From the NCBI RefSeq assembly GCF_000735355.1, contig NZ_JMPI01000013.1:1-64000 (forward strand): a stretch of DNA of 64,000 nucleotides, given 5' to 3'. The stretch comes from Buttiauxella agrestis ATCC 33320 (GTDB lineage Bacteria; Pseudomonadota; Gammaproteobacteria; Enterobacterales; Enterobacteriaceae). A model generated the notes under the pieces. That model was not told where the DNA came from and made no database searches. It saw only the letters and a program-made list of their open reading frames with translations. Positions within the stretch are counted from its first letter, which is position 1. Each line of letters begins with the position of its first letter. The translations under genes and the position numbers were made by a program. Of this stretch, positions 20,563 to 29,894 are shown in pieces.

Positions 20563-20590
20563 AAGGAGTGAGAAATCACTCCTTTTTTTT
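20563..20590. terminator. Bidirectional terminator between tsaD and plsY
   Basis: The 9-bp stem AAGGAGTGA / TCACTCCTT with a GAAA tetraloop is followed by T8. The right arm overlaps the plsY stop codon. Confidence 0.85.
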
Positions 20591-21193
20591 ATCTTTATTT
20601 TTGCGCAGCTTCTTCCAGATTTTAGTTTCCTGGCCGCGCCATAAACGCTGAATGTTGTCATGGTGACGCATCAGGATCAGGCAGGAAAGCATCGCTACCG
20701 GGAAAGTGAATTCTGGTCTGAACCACCAGACATAAAACGGGGCAATCAGCGCACTGATAATAGCGCCAAGGGATGAATAGCCGCTCAGTAACACGCTCAA
20801 CAGCCAGGTTCCCGCCATCACGCCGGTTAAATCCCAGCCGATGGGAGCGATAGCACCAAAAGCTGTCGCCACACCTTTACCGCCATGAAAGTTGAAGAAT
20901 ACCGGCCAGATATGACCAATACACGCGGCGATAGCAATCAGACCTAGCCAGAACGGGGTCACGCCAAGTTCGTAAGCTGCCCAGACGGGTAACATTCCTT
21001 TGAGAACATCAAAAATCAGTACCGCTACGGCTGCACCTTTACCGCCTAGTCGCAAGACATTGGTCGCACCTGGATTGCCGGAACCGTTAAGCCGGGGATC
21101 GGGCAAACCGGCAACTCGGCAGACCAGAATGGCGCTAGAAATGGAGCCGCAAAGATACGCAAGCAGGATCATGACGGGCGCGATTGCACTCAT
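20576..21193 (-). CDS. plsY: Glycerol-3-phosphate acyltransferase PlsY
   Basis: A 205-residue integral membrane acyltransferase that transfers acyl from acyl-phosphate to glycerol-3-phosphate, starting phospholipid synthesis. Five TM segments are expected. The three conserved loops are visible: [12 protein letters not shown] near residues 37-48, the glycine-rich phosphate-binding [11 protein letters not shown] near 103-113, and a final loop near [10 protein letters not shown] (176-185). The tail is Lys-rich ([12 protein letters not shown]). In E. coli (ygiH) it also lies between tsaD and folB. Divergent from folB across about 107 bases. Confidence 0.96.
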   Translation of the reverse strand: MSAIAPVMILLAYLCGSISSAILVCRVAGLPDPRLNGSGNPGATNVLRLGGKGAAVAVLIFDVLKGMLPVWAAYELGVTPFWLGLIAIAACIGHIWPVFFNFHGGKGVATAFGAIAPIGWDLTGVMAGTWLLSVLLSGYSSLGAIISALIAPFYVWWFRPEFTFPVAMLSCLILMRHHDNIQRLWRGQETKIWKKLRKNKDKKKE

Positions 21194-21300
21194 AACGCTG
21201 TTCCATTTTGAAAGTGTCGTTGTATTCTCTGCATCTGTGGATAATACGCATATTTCGCCGGAAGTGGTATCTGGCGTGACTAAAAACCGGGCAGGGCGTG

Positions 21301-21666
21301 ATGGACATTGTATTTATAGAGCAACTGACTGTAATCACCACCATTGGTGTTTATGACTGGGAACAAACCATTTCTCAGAAGCTAGTCTTCGATATCGAAA
21401 TGGCGTGGGACAACCGCCAGGCGGCCAGCAGCGATGATGTAAATGATTGCCTGAGCTACGCTGATGTCAGCGAAGCGGTTATCAATCATGTATCAGGTGG
21501 CCGTTTTGCTCTTGTGGAGCGTGTCGCCGAAGAAGTGGCGCAATTGCTGCTAACCCGCTTTAACTCACCGTGGGTGCGTTTAAAAGTCAGCAAGCCAGGC
21601 GCTGTTGCACAGGCGGCAAACGTAGGGGTTGTGATTGAGCGTGGCAGTAATCTGAAAGCCGATTAG
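21301..21666 (+). CDS. folB: Dihydroneopterin aldolase FolB
   Basis: A 121-residue enzyme of folate synthesis that converts 7,8-dihydroneopterin to 6-hydroxymethyl-dihydropterin and glycolaldehyde, and also epimerises it. The family N-terminus MDIVFIEQL and the motif [15 protein letters not shown], with its substrate-binding Glu near residue 73, are present; Lys98 in VSKPGAV is the expected catalytic lysine. I chose ATG at 21301 over the GTG one codon upstream because it gives the conserved start. Confidence 0.96.
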   Translation: MDIVFIEQLTVITTIGVYDWEQTISQKLVFDIEMAWDNRQAASSDDVNDCLSYADVSEAVINHVSGGRFALVERVAEEVAQLLLTRFNSPWVRLKVSKPGAVAQAANVGVVIERGSNLKAD

Positions 21667-21775
21667 TCCATTCATATTTGTTAAACCAAATGTGCGTAGG
21701 CTGGTCATAACTGTCATCTTTTTGCGGCAGCTGCCGCATTTTTTATGTTTGTTTTAGGGGTTAGAGGATTTATTA

Positions 21776-22594
21776 ATGAGCGATCTGCACTCGCTAGCTA
21801 TTGCTGCGATTCTTGGTGTTGTTGAAGGGCTTACGGAGTTTTTACCTGTCTCATCCACCGGTCATATGATCATCGTCGGTCATCTGTTGGGTTTTGAGGG
21901 TGACAAGGCAAAAACTTTTGAAGTGGTTATCCAGTTAGGTTCTATCCTGGCGGTTGTCGTGATGTTCTGGCGTCGCCTGTTTGGGCTTATCGGAATTCAT
22001 TTTGGTCGTCCGCAGCATGAAGGTGAAGGTAAAGGCCGTTTAACGCTAATCCATATTCTGCTGGGTATGGTGCCTGCGGTGGTTCTGGGGCTGATTTTCC
22101 ACGACACCATCAAGTCGCTCTTTAATCCTGTAAATGTGATGTACGCGTTAGTCGTTGGCGGTGTGTTGCTGATTGCGGCTGAACTTTTGAAACCGAAAGA
22201 GCCGCGTGCGGTTGGCGTTGACGACATTACTTATCGCCAGGCATTTATGATTGGTTGCTTCCAATGCTTAGCGCTGTGGCCGGGTTTTTCACGCTCAGGT
22301 GCGACAATTTCCGGCGGTATGTTAATGGGCATTAGCCGTTACGCCGCGTCAGAGTTCTCGTTCCTGCTGGCCGTGCCGATGATGATGGGTGCGACGGTTC
22401 TGGATGTTTATAAGAGCATCGGCTTTTTGAGCATGGCCGATTTGCCTATGTTTGCCGTTGGTTTTATTACTGCCTTTATTGTGGCGCTGATTGCAATTAA
22501 AACTTTCTTGCAACTTATCAAACGTATTTCTTTTATTCCGTTTGCGATTTACCGTTTCGTTGTCGCCGCGGTGGTTTATTTCGTGTTCTTTTAA
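21776..22594 (+). CDS. uppP: Undecaprenyl-diphosphatase UppP (BacA)
   Basis: A 272-residue polytopic inner-membrane phosphatase that recycles undecaprenyl pyrophosphate to the monophosphate lipid carrier for peptidoglycan synthesis; overproduction gives bacitracin resistance. The two family motifs are present: the Glu-rich [15 protein letters not shown] at residues 17-31 and [14 protein letters not shown] near 170-183, with its Arg and Ser. Length equals that of E. coli (273 aa). A strong terminator follows, then the accessory sugar operon. Confidence 0.97.
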   Translation: MSDLHSLAIAAILGVVEGLTEFLPVSSTGHMIIVGHLLGFEGDKAKTFEVVIQLGSILAVVVMFWRRLFGLIGIHFGRPQHEGEGKGRLTLIHILLGMVPAVVLGLIFHDTIKSLFNPVNVMYALVVGGVLLIAAELLKPKEPRAVGVDDITYRQAFMIGCFQCLALWPGFSRSGATISGGMLMGISRYAASEFSFLLAVPMMMGATVLDVYKSIGFLSMADLPMFAVGFITAFIVALIAIKTFLQLIKRISFIPFAIYRFVVAAVVYFVFF

Positions 22595-22607
22595 CGTTAA
22601 CCATTAA

Positions 22608-22642
22608 TAATAAAAGCCACTCGCTTAGAGTGGCTTTTTTAT
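22608..22642 (+). terminator. Intrinsic terminator after uppP
   Basis: AAAGCCACTC-GCTTA-GAGTGGCTTTTTT: a 10-bp stem whose right arm runs into T6. It isolates the next operon. Confidence 0.88.
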
Positions 22643-22660
22643 TTCCTCTGCATGGGGGTT

Positions 22661-22724
22661 GTAATGTAAAAAATTGTGCGAGCAATCACATTACGCTCCC
22701 TATTTACTGACTATTATCACATGC
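22661..22724 (+). promoter_or_regulatory. CRP-dependent (class II-type) promoter of the PTS/mannosidase operon
   Basis: A CRP box TGTGC-GAGCAA-TCACA (22675-22690) matches nine of the ten core bases of TGTGA-N6-TCACA. It lies inside a wider inverted repeat GTAATGT...ACATTAC (22661-22667 and 22688-22694). A -10 TATTAT at 22712-22717 predicts a start near 22724, which puts the box centre at about -41.5, the class II position. This fits catabolite control of a sugar operon. The predicted RNA begins about 18 bases before the leader ORF. Confidence 0.65.
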
Positions 22725-22741
22725 TCTATTCTGGAGGAAAT

Positions 22742-23242
22742 ATGTCAGCCATAGTCCGCCGATTTATCAGTTATTGCTTCTTCTGTCTGCTGGGGAAATT
22801 CAGCAGCGTGAAGTCGTTGCTGAGCGGACTTTGCTGTTTCAACTCGGTTCAGTCATTGAGTGTTGCTGACGAATCTTCTCAGGAAAATACCGAAGATGAG
22901 TTTTCCGGTGGTTGGTCCCGTTTGTGGGATTGTGCCGGTGAGAGTCTTTTTGCCTCCGCTCAACGTCTGCCGATCCCGAATGCTTCCAACACCGTAAATA
23001 CCACTATTCAGGCTCGTCTGGTTGCACAACTTCGCCATGAATTAGCGTTTAGCTTTACCACCCGCAGTGTGCATCAATTGCTGGTTTGCCATCGTTTGAG
23101 TGGCGAGTCAGATGCCAATTCAGATTCTCATAACCCATTGCTTTATTGCTTAAAAAGCACAATGCGCCTCACCGCCATTGTGCTTTTTTTGTTGTCCAAA
23201 TCCGACCCGAGAGAGAAACCATTATGTATATCGTTTGTGTAG
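22742..23242 (+). CDS. Unrecognised leader ORF upstream of the PTS operon
   Basis: A 166-codon ORF with a strong Shine-Dalgarno (CTGGAGGAAAT before ATG). I do not recognise it. The product would start Cys- and Ser-rich (MSAIVRRFISYCFFCLLGKF), has an acidic stretch near residue 45-53, and shows no clear fold. An in-frame GTG/ATG further upstream (22676) is less likely because it precedes the predicted transcript start. The last quarter crosses an intrinsic terminator (23149-23191), and the stop TAG at 23240-23242 lies 18 bases inside the IIB gene in another frame. It could be a true small protein, a leader peptide whose translation controls read-through, or a chance frame over a regulatory RNA. 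Codon choice does not look random, but support is limited. Confidence 0.45.
   Translation: MSAIVRRFISYCFFCLLGKFSSVKSLLSGLCCFNSVQSLSVADESSQENTEDEFSGGWSRLWDCAGESLFASAQRLPIPNASNTVNTTIQARLVAQLRHELAFSFTTRSVHQLLVCHRLSGESDANSDSHNPLLYCLKSTMRLTAIVLFLLSKSDPREKPLCISFV
23149..23191 (+). terminator. Intrinsic terminator (attenuator candidate) before the PTS genes
   Basis: A perfect 12-bp stem AAAAGCACAATG / CATTGTGCTTTT with loop CGCCTCACCGC is followed by T-rich DNA. It stands between the CRP promoter and the IIB gene and inside the leader ORF, so the operon needs either read-through or a second promoter downstream. Confidence 0.85.
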
Positions 23243-23538
23243 CTGCATGCCCAACGGGCGTCGCCCATACCTTCATGGCCGCTGAAGCGTTGGAAATCAC
23301 CGGCAAAAGCCGCGGACATGAAATCAAAGTCGAAACCCAGGGCAGTATGGGAGCAGAAAACGAAATTACCGCAGAAGATCTGGCGCGTGCAGATGGCGTG
23401 ATCATCGCCGCAGATGTCGCCATCAACAACAAAGAGCGCTTTGATGGCATGTTAAAACTGGAATGCAGCGTGGCAGACCCGATCAAATTCGGCGAGGCCG
23501 TCTTTGAAGCCATCGAGCAGGAGATAAATCATGGCTAA
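23224..23538 (+). CDS. PTS fructose-family transporter subunit IIB
   Basis: A 104-residue EIIB of the fructose/mannitol superfamily. It receives phosphate from IIA and passes it to the sugar bound by IIC. The phospho-cysteine is Cys9 in VAACPTGVAHTFMAAEAL, the standard Fru-IIB signature. The domain ends with KFGEAVFEAIEQEI. I chose the ATG at 23224 because it starts the signature region and has GAGAGAAACC just upstream; a longer open frame from 23146 includes the terminator. It overlaps the IIC gene by eight bases. IIB and IIC are separate proteins here, as in the E. coli Frw and Fry systems, while E. coli MngA is a fused IIABC. Confidence 0.93.
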   Translation: MYIVCVAACPTGVAHTFMAAEALEITGKSRGHEIKVETQGSMGAENEITAEDLARADGVIIAADVAINNKERFDGMLKLECSVADPIKFGEAVFEAIEQEINHG

Positions 23539-24658
23539 ATTTCAGGGTGGCGGAACGAAATCCTCCACGGGCACCGAAGTGAAAAACGCCATCATGACGG
23601 GCGTATCGTACATGCTGCCGTTCGTCATTGCTGGTGCGGTAATTATGGGCATCGCCCGCATCGGGGCTTCGATGTATGGCATTGATAACATATGGGATGC
23701 CAGCCATGAACAGGCTGCGAGCCTTGTCGTACAGATGCTGCATAAGTTCGACGGCTTTGGCGGTTTAGCGCTGTCCTTGATGTTGCCGATTGTCGCGGGT
23801 TACATCAGCTTTGCGATTGCTAATAAACCCGGCATTGCTCCGGGTATGGTGGGTGGCCTGCTGGCAAGCAACCTGGGAACCGGCTTCCTTGGCGCGCTGG
23901 CGGCCGGTTTTGTGGCAGGTTATGTGGTGCGATTGTTGACGGCAAAAGTGAAGCTCCCACGCTCGCTGGCCTCGGCAGGGCCGATTTTTATTCTGCCCGT
24001 GGGCGGCACGTTGCTGACCTGCATCATCATGGCTTTTGTGATTGGCACGCCGCTGGCGGCGCTGAATCGTGGCATGGAGGCGTGGCTACTGGCGATGTCC
24101 GGCACTAACAAAATTATTCTCGCGGCGGTGGTCGGTGGCATGGTTGGTTTCGACCTCGGCGGCCCGGTCAACAAAGCGGCGGTAACGACCGCCATGGCAC
24201 TGCTGGCATCCGGTATTTACGACCCGAACACGGCGGCTCAGGTGGCGATCATCATTCCGCCCATTGGCCTTGGCGTGGCTTCACTCATCTGGAAACATCG
24301 CTTCCCGGAATCATTGCAGGAAGCGGGTAAAGCCTCAACGCTGATGGGCTTGATTGGCGTCTCAGAAGGGGCGATTCCTTTTGCGCTGGCGAATCCGAAA
24401 ATCATTGTTATCAATGTGGTCGGCACCGCGACGGGCGCGGCAATGGCGGTCGGTTTAGGGGCGGTAAACCACGCACCAATCTCTGGTTTTTATGGTTGGC
24501 TGGCGGTCGATGGCTGGCCGATTTATATCCTGTCGATAGCCGTGGGTTCCGCGATAGTGGCGCTAGGTTCTTTGCTGGTGTTTCGTCAGTCCAATATTAC
24601 TAATACCAAAGAAGAAAAAGCCGTAGCTCCCGCACCGAAATTTAAAGTTAGCCGCTAG
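23531..24658 (+). CDS. PTS fructose-family transporter subunit IIC
   Basis: A 375-residue membrane permease of the Fru family, with about 8-10 TM segments. Family landmarks are VKNAIMTGVSYMLPFVIAGA (near residues 17-36), the FAIANKPGIAPGMVGGLLA loop (about 94-112), GGPVNKAAVTTAMAL near 210-224 and GVSEGAIPFA near 277-286, where the Glu is expected to contact sugar. The C-terminal tail is polar and ends KFKVSR. Start overlaps IIB. A short hairpin (AGCCG-CTAG-CGGCT, 24649-24662) lies over the stop codon and could partly reduce downstream transcription. Confidence 0.94.
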   Translation: MAKFQGGGTKSSTGTEVKNAIMTGVSYMLPFVIAGAVIMGIARIGASMYGIDNIWDASHEQAASLVVQMLHKFDGFGGLALSLMLPIVAGYISFAIANKPGIAPGMVGGLLASNLGTGFLGALAAGFVAGYVVRLLTAKVKLPRSLASAGPIFILPVGGTLLTCIIMAFVIGTPLAALNRGMEAWLLAMSGTNKIILAAVVGGMVGFDLGGPVNKAAVTTAMALLASGIYDPNTAAQVAIIIPPIGLGVASLIWKHRFPESLQEAGKASTLMGLIGVSEGAIPFALANPKIIVINVVGTATGAAMAVGLGAVNHAPISGFYGWLAVDGWPIYILSIAVGSAIVALGSLLVFRQSNITNTKEEKAVAPAPKFKVSR

Positions 24659-24783
24659 CGGCTTATTGAATGGTGTGTGAGTGAATATAAATGGGGCCGC
24701 TGAGTCTCAGGGGTTTCTACATTTAAAATAAAGATGTGATGCTGCGGAAAATATTATTTCTAGTATCTCGTTAAGGTCGATAT
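24659..24783 (+). other. 125-base gap between IIC and the mannosidase gene
   Basis: AT-rich, much longer than the other spacers of this operon, which overlap or lie about 30 bases apart. No convincing promoter could be fixed. It may hold a processing site or a secondary promoter for the hydrolase. Confidence 0.3.
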
Positions 24784-27390
24784 ATGAAAACTGTTCATCT
24801 GGTGCAACATACTCACTGGGACCGTGAGTGGTATTTTACTGAGAATGATTCAAAAGCCGTACTTTATTATTTCATGGACGATTTATTACAGCGCCTTGAA
24901 GAAGATATAACGTTAGGGCCATTTGTTCTGGATGGGCAAACCGTCGTTATTGAAGACTATTTAAGTGTCGCGCCTCATCAGGAAACCCGGTTGCGGAAAT
25001 TAATCGAACAGGGTCGAATCGTGACAGGCCCGTGGTATACGCAGAGCGATTTTCTGGTGGTGGGGGCTGAATCAATTACCCGCAATTTACTGCTGGGGCA
25101 GGCCGATTGCCAGCGCTTTGGGGGCAAGATGCCAATTGGTTATGTGCCTGATTCTTTTGGTCAAAGTGCGCAGTTACCGATGTTTTTGCAACAGTTTGCT
25201 ATCGACTATGCGGTCATCTGGCGCGGCTGGAGCGAATTTAATGTGCCGCACAGTGAGTTTAGCTGGCAGGCCGCCGATGGCAGCAAAGTCACTACCGCAG
25301 TGCTTCCATGGGGTTACGGCTGCGCGAAATGGCTGCCGGAAGAGCCTTGCGCCGGGCAGAAAGCGCTGGAACCTATTCTGGCGAAACAGACTCGTTTTTC
25401 ACTGACCGACCACGTTTTGCTGCCCAATGGCAATGACCAGTCGCCGTTTGAATACCGCGTGCCAGCGATGCTTGACCAACTCAATCAGCAGCAGGATGAA
25501 TATCGTTTTGTACGCAGCAGTTTCAGCCAGTTTTTCCAGGCGCTGGAAAAGACTAACGTCCCTCTTCCACTGTACCAGGGCGAGCTTATCAGCCCGAAAT
25601 ATATGCGTATTCACCGCGGTATTTTCTCAACCCGCGTGGATATCAAACAGCTGAATGCGCAACTCGAACAGACACTCAGCCAGCATCTCGAGCCATTGCT
25701 GGCCGTTAACTGGCGGCTTGGCCTGCCGTACCCACAAAGTGCGGTCGAGAGTATCTGGCGCGAAGCGATGAAATCCCATGCTCACGACAGTATCGGAGGC
25801 TGCAACTCAGACCGGGTGAATGCGATGGTCAAAAACCGCCTTGAGTCCGGCCTGGAAATGGCTAACCAACTTATTGACCTGAATATGAAAATGCTGGCTG
25901 AAGGGATTACGGCGCAGCAGGATGGCAAGAAAATCATCATCTTTAACGCGCGTCCGCAAAGGAGTCATGGCCTGGTTGAATTGACCATTTTCACACCCGA
26001 GCAAGATTTCCGCGTGGTCGATAGCGAAGGCAAAGAGTGCCGTTGGCAAATCGTCGAAGAAAGCCGTCAGGATATGTCGATCATTGTTCAGGAGTTATCG
26101 AACAGCACTGAAACCACCTGGTATCGCAAATGCCTGTTACTGCTCGAAGTGACCGATATTCCGGCGTGCGGCTATCAGACTTTTTATCTACAAGAGGGCG
26201 TTCGCGCAGGCTTCCTCCAGCAGACTCAACCGGTGGTAAAACTGGAAAATGAATGGCTGCGGCTGGAAGCGAATAAGAAAGGGATCCTGACGCTTACCGA
26301 CAAACGCAGTCAGCAAATTTACCCTCACATTTTGCAACTGGTTGATGGTGGCGACGCGGGCGATAACTACAACTATTCACCACCGTTTGAAGACTGGCTT
26401 ATCAATAGCGATGAATTCCTGACGTCGCTCCATGGTGTACAGGGGCCGTTGCAAAGTAGCCTGACGCTCAACTGGCAGATGGCGGTGCCGCAGAATTTAG
26501 CCGCTCGTCAAGAACGCTGCGCCAATGCTGAACTCGATATCACGATGATCGTCACGCTGGCACACAGCAATGCCTGGTTGGATGTGCAGATCAGCGTCAA
26601 TAACACCGTTTGCGATCACCGGGTGCAAGTATTGCTCCCGACAGGCGTTGCCCAGCACGTGCACTTTGCCGATCAGCCATTTGGGCTGATTGAGCGTCCA
26701 AACCTGCCGCCAGAAATGGCGGTCTGGCAGGATGAACAGTGGACCGAAGCACCGGTTGCGCTTTATCCGATGCAAAGTCAGGTGATGATGCACGACGCGC
26801 AACGCGGATTATCTACGGTGACCAAAGGGTTGCGTGAATACCAAATTCCTGAGGACCGCCAGGATGTTATCGCGGTGACGTTGCTGCGCAGCGTTGGCTG
26901 GCTCGGACAGGCGAATATGCCTTATCGTCCAGGTCGTGCGTCCGGCATGGTTTTGCCTTCGCCTGATTCGCAAATCCAGGGCATGCACCATTTCAAACTC
27001 AGCATACTGGCTATGAATAACGGCGCAGATAGCGTTTTTTGGCGTGACGTTGAACGCGCCCGCGGCAATCTTCACGCCTGGCTTGCTACCGGCTGGTCAC
27101 GTTTTCGTACTAATCCACACGGCCACGTTTTCCCGCCGCATTACAGCGTCTTAAGCTGGGATACCGAGCTGCATTTCAGCACTCTGAAAAAGGCGCAACA
27201 AAGCGATGCGCTGGTGGTGCGCGGCTGGAGCCCATCGACACAAACTCAAGCGTGCGGAGTTATCAGCACAAATGGCGACGTCACATCCGCAACGCTTGCA
27301 GAAATCCCGCTGAAAACCCCGCAGGACATAGTATCAGGCTGTGCGCCAGTCACTTTTATCATCGATTTTGAAGGGGTGAAAACATGCTAA
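24784..27390 (+). CDS. Glycoside hydrolase family 38 alpha-mannosidase, MngB-like
   Basis: An 868-residue cytoplasmic GH38 enzyme related to E. coli MngB (mannosylglycerate hydrolase, 877 aa), which cleaves the phosphorylated alpha-mannoside brought in by its PTS. Zinc ligands are visible as His11 and Asp13 (HTHWDREW), Asp123 in GYVPDSFGQS, which is also the expected nucleophile, and His334 in KSHAHDSIGG. Domains run in the usual order: catalytic alpha/beta barrel (to about 265), middle three-helix domain (about 270-365), then the beta-rich C-terminal domains. No signal peptide, so the substrate is intracellular. It overlaps the EI fusion gene by seven bases. 2-O-alpha-mannosyl-glycerate is the first guess for the substrate, but the transporter is of a different make from MngA, so another alpha-mannoside is possible. 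Confidence 0.9.
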   Translation: MKTVHLVQHTHWDREWYFTENDSKAVLYYFMDDLLQRLEEDITLGPFVLDGQTVVIEDYLSVAPHQETRLRKLIEQGRIVTGPWYTQSDFLVVGAESITRNLLLGQADCQRFGGKMPIGYVPDSFGQSAQLPMFLQQFAIDYAVIWRGWSEFNVPHSEFSWQAADGSKVTTAVLPWGYGCAKWLPEEPCAGQKALEPILAKQTRFSLTDHVLLPNGNDQSPFEYRVPAMLDQLNQQQDEYRFVRSSFSQFFQALEKTNVPLPLYQGELISPKYMRIHRGIFSTRVDIKQLNAQLEQTLSQHLEPLLAVNWRLGLPYPQSAVESIWREAMKSHAHDSIGGCNSDRVNAMVKNRLESGLEMANQLIDLNMKMLAEGITAQQDGKKIIIFNARPQRSHGLVELTIFTPEQDFRVVDSEGKECRWQIVEESRQDMSIIVQELSNSTETTWYRKCLLLLEVTDIPACGYQTFYLQEGVRAGFLQQTQPVVKLENEWLRLEANKKGILTLTDKRSQQIYPHILQLVDGGDAGDNYNYSPPFEDWLINSDEFLTSLHGVQGPLQSSLTLNWQMAVPQNLAARQERCANAELDITMIVTLAHSNAWLDVQISVNNTVCDHRVQVLLPTGVAQHVHFADQPFGLIERPNLPPEMAVWQDEQWTEAPVALYPMQSQVMMHDAQRGLSTVTKGLREYQIPEDRQDVIAVTLLRSVGWLGQANMPYRPGRASGMVLPSPDSQIQGMHHFKLSILAMNNGADSVFWRDVERARGNLHAWLATGWSRFRTNPHGHVFPPHYSVLSWDTELHFSTLKKAQQSDALVVRGWSPSTQTQACGVISTNGDVTSATLAEIPLKTPQDIVSGCAPVTFIIDFEGVKTC

Positions 27391-29864
27391 CCCTCGACTT
27401 TATTTGTACGTTACCCAACGGTATTCATGCGCGTCCGGCCAGTGAAATTGAACAACGTACGCAACGATTCAACGCAGCTATTACGCTGATTAACCGGAGC
27501 AAAAAGACTCAGGTCGATGCGAAAAGCGTGCTGGGGATGATTGGTGCGGATATCACGCAGGGCGACTCGTGCCAGTTTCTGATTGAGGGCGACGATCAGC
27601 AGGCCGCGTTTGAGTGCCTGGAAGCGTTTATGCGCAATGAGTTTGCTGATTGCGACGAACTGCTGGCACTCACACCGGAAACGCATAACCAGCCCCTACC
27701 GGTATTTATTGAGCACGCCCAACCGGTTTACCTCCGTGGCAATGGCGTCAGCAAAGGGATTGGACGTGGTGTCCCGTTGCATATCGATTCCGTGGATCTC
27801 TATGAACTCTCGCGCCATGAGCCTGAAACCGACATTCCCCGCCAGCAGCAACAATTGCTTGAGGCCTGGGCGTTAACGCAAAAAAACCTGAATAGCGCGG
27901 ATCCCGGTGCCGCACAGGTTTTGGCGGCTCAGCTTAAATTGCTCAGCGATCCGGCATTCAAATCATGCCTGCTCTCGCACGCCAGCGCACGTAACGCATT
28001 ACAGGCGATTGCGCTCACGGCACAGGCTTTGAGCCAGCCGTTGCTCAACAGCAGCAGCCAGTATCTGCGCGAGAGGGTTATCGACATTCGCGATCTCTGT
28101 CAGGGAATTGCCGCTAATCTGCTGGGCAGACCCCTGGAAGCGCAAATGACGCTGACACAAGACAGCATTGTTATCTGCAACGGTACGCTGACGCCCGGTC
28201 AATTCCTGCGGCTGCGTAACCCGCATCTTAAAGGCATCGTGATGGGCGACGGCGGGGAAACTTCACACACCGTAATTCTGGCGCGTTCCTTCGGTATTCC
28301 CTTGCTGTGTGGAGTGACGCAGCGTGAAGGACTGACGCGCACTGCCAGCATGCTGCTCCTCGACAGTCGCTACGGTGTGCTGGTGGCAAACCCGGATGCG
28401 GCGATGGAAAACTGGTATCGGCTGGAAACGCAAAAACAGCAGGCGATTGCACGGCGGAGCGCACCGCTGCGTGAACAGCAAGTCGCGACTTCAGATGGGT
28501 CAACCTTTAGCGTGCTGGCGAATATTGCGCTGGCCGTTGAAGCGCAAAGCGTCTTCGCCCATGGTGCCGATGGCGTGGGACTGTTCCGCACGGAAATGTT
28601 GTTCTGTGAACGCAGCCTACCACCCGATGAAGAAGAACAATATCAAGCGTATAGCGAAGTATTGAAAAGTGCCGAGGGTAAAAAAATCACCATTCGTACG
28701 CTGGATATTGGCGGCGATAAACCCTGTGAATTCCTCGATTTACCGAAAGAGGAAAACCCCTTTTTGGGCTATCGCGCCGTGCGCATGTACCCGCAATTCC
28801 ACGAGATTTTCACCACTCAGGCACGCGCATTACTTCGAGCGAGCGCCGTCGGGCCAGTGAATATTATGGTGCCGATGGTAGCGACACTTGCAGAAATCCA
28901 ATGGCTGCACAGTCAGTTTGCTCATGTTGCGCAAACCTTGCAGCAGGAAGATATTCCGATTGGTGAATGGCACCTCGGCATCATGGTTGAAGTGCCTTCT
29001 ACGCTCTATCTTCTGGAAAAAGCCGCTAACTATCTCGATTTTGTTTCTATCGGCAGCAATGACCTGGCGCAGTATTTTCTCGCTTGCGATCGCGGGAACC
29101 CTTACGTACGGCATCTGTATGACTATCGTAATCCCACATTTTTAGCGTTGATGCGAGATATCACGCGCCGTGCGCAGGCGGCAGGATTGGCGATAAGTCT
29201 GTGTGGTGAAATGGCAGCAGATAAACAAATGTTACCGCTGTTAGTCGGCATGGGATTGACGCAATTGAGCATGGCAGCCAGCGCCATCACGCCATGTAAA
29301 GAAGCGCTCAAAGTGCTGGATGTGCAGCAATGTCGGCAGTTGCTTGAAACGGCGATAGGCTGTGACACCAGCGAGGAGGTCACAGAATGCGTCGAGCATT
29401 TCATGCGAGCGCAGTCGCACAAACCCGTATTGGCGAAGGAGTTGCTGTTGCTGGATAAAACAGTAAGCAGTAAAGAAGAAGCCATCAAATTGCTGACCGA
29501 TAACCTGGAAGTGCTGCAGCGGGTCGTTTCGGGCGCGTTGGCTGAACGGGCCATCTGGGAACGTGAGGCCGTATTCTCCACGGCTCTCGGTTTTTCCGTG
29601 GCAATTCCGCACTGTAAATCGCCACATGTTTTGCACAGTAGTATTTCTCTTTTGCGCGTAAAATCGCCGCTGAGTTGGGGCGAAGGTGTTGATGTGCAAC
29701 TGGTTATCATGCTGACGGTGAATGATCAGGAGCAGGATAATCACATGAAGATTTTCTCGCGCCTGGCCCGGAAACTGATGCACAGCGACTTCCGTGAACA
29801 GTTGCAAATGCTGTCAGACGCCTCTGCGATCACCGAACTTTTATCGGCTGAACTGGCACTTTAA
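27384..29864 (+). CDS. Fused PTS phosphotransferase (HPr - enzyme I - EIIA fructose type)
   Basis: An 826-residue multiphosphoryl transfer protein of the FryA/FrwA (PtsA) type. The HPr-like domain covers residues 1-90 with His15 (NGIHARPAS). Enzyme I follows, with the phospho-His295 in GDGGETSHTVILAR, the PEP-binding region with GLFRTEMLF near 405 and the GIMVEVPSTLYLLEKAA and IGSNDLAQYFLA motifs of the PEP barrel. The C-terminal Fru-type EIIA (about 685-826) has His743 in VAIPHCKSP. Phosphate should pass from PEP through EI, HPr and IIA to Cys9 of the operon's IIB, making uptake independent of ptsHI. The start lies inside the mannosidase stop region (ATGC overlap). Confidence 0.94.
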   Translation: MLTLDFICTLPNGIHARPASEIEQRTQRFNAAITLINRSKKTQVDAKSVLGMIGADITQGDSCQFLIEGDDQQAAFECLEAFMRNEFADCDELLALTPETHNQPLPVFIEHAQPVYLRGNGVSKGIGRGVPLHIDSVDLYELSRHEPETDIPRQQQQLLEAWALTQKNLNSADPGAAQVLAAQLKLLSDPAFKSCLLSHASARNALQAIALTAQALSQPLLNSSSQYLRERVIDIRDLCQGIAANLLGRPLEAQMTLTQDSIVICNGTLTPGQFLRLRNPHLKGIVMGDGGETSHTVILARSFGIPLLCGVTQREGLTRTASMLLLDSRYGVLVANPDAAMENWYRLETQKQQAIARRSAPLREQQVATSDGSTFSVLANIALAVEAQSVFAHGADGVGLFRTEMLFCERSLPPDEEEQYQAYSEVLKSAEGKKITIRTLDIGGDKPCEFLDLPKEENPFLGYRAVRMYPQFHEIFTTQARALLRASAVGPVNIMVPMVATLAEIQWLHSQFAHVAQTLQQEDIPIGEWHLGIMVEVPSTLYLLEKAANYLDFVSIGSNDLAQYFLACDRGNPYVRHLYDYRNPTFLALMRDITRRAQAAGLAISLCGEMAADKQMLPLLVGMGLTQLSMAASAITPCKEALKVLDVQQCRQLLETAIGCDTSEEVTECVEHFMRAQSHKPVLAKELLLLDKTVSSKEEAIKLLTDNLEVLQRVVSGALAERAIWEREAVFSTALGFSVAIPHCKSPHVLHSSISLLRVKSPLSWGEGVDVQLVIMLTVNDQEQDNHMKIFSRLARKLMHSDFREQLQMLSDASAITELLSAELAL

Positions 29865-29894
29865 CGGACTGTATTTTTAACGGACGATGTTGAA

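Noticed and set aside
22676-22741. Upstream extension of the leader ORF to 22676
   Set aside because: It would begin inside the CRP box and before the predicted transcript start; the ATG at 22742 has the ribosome site.
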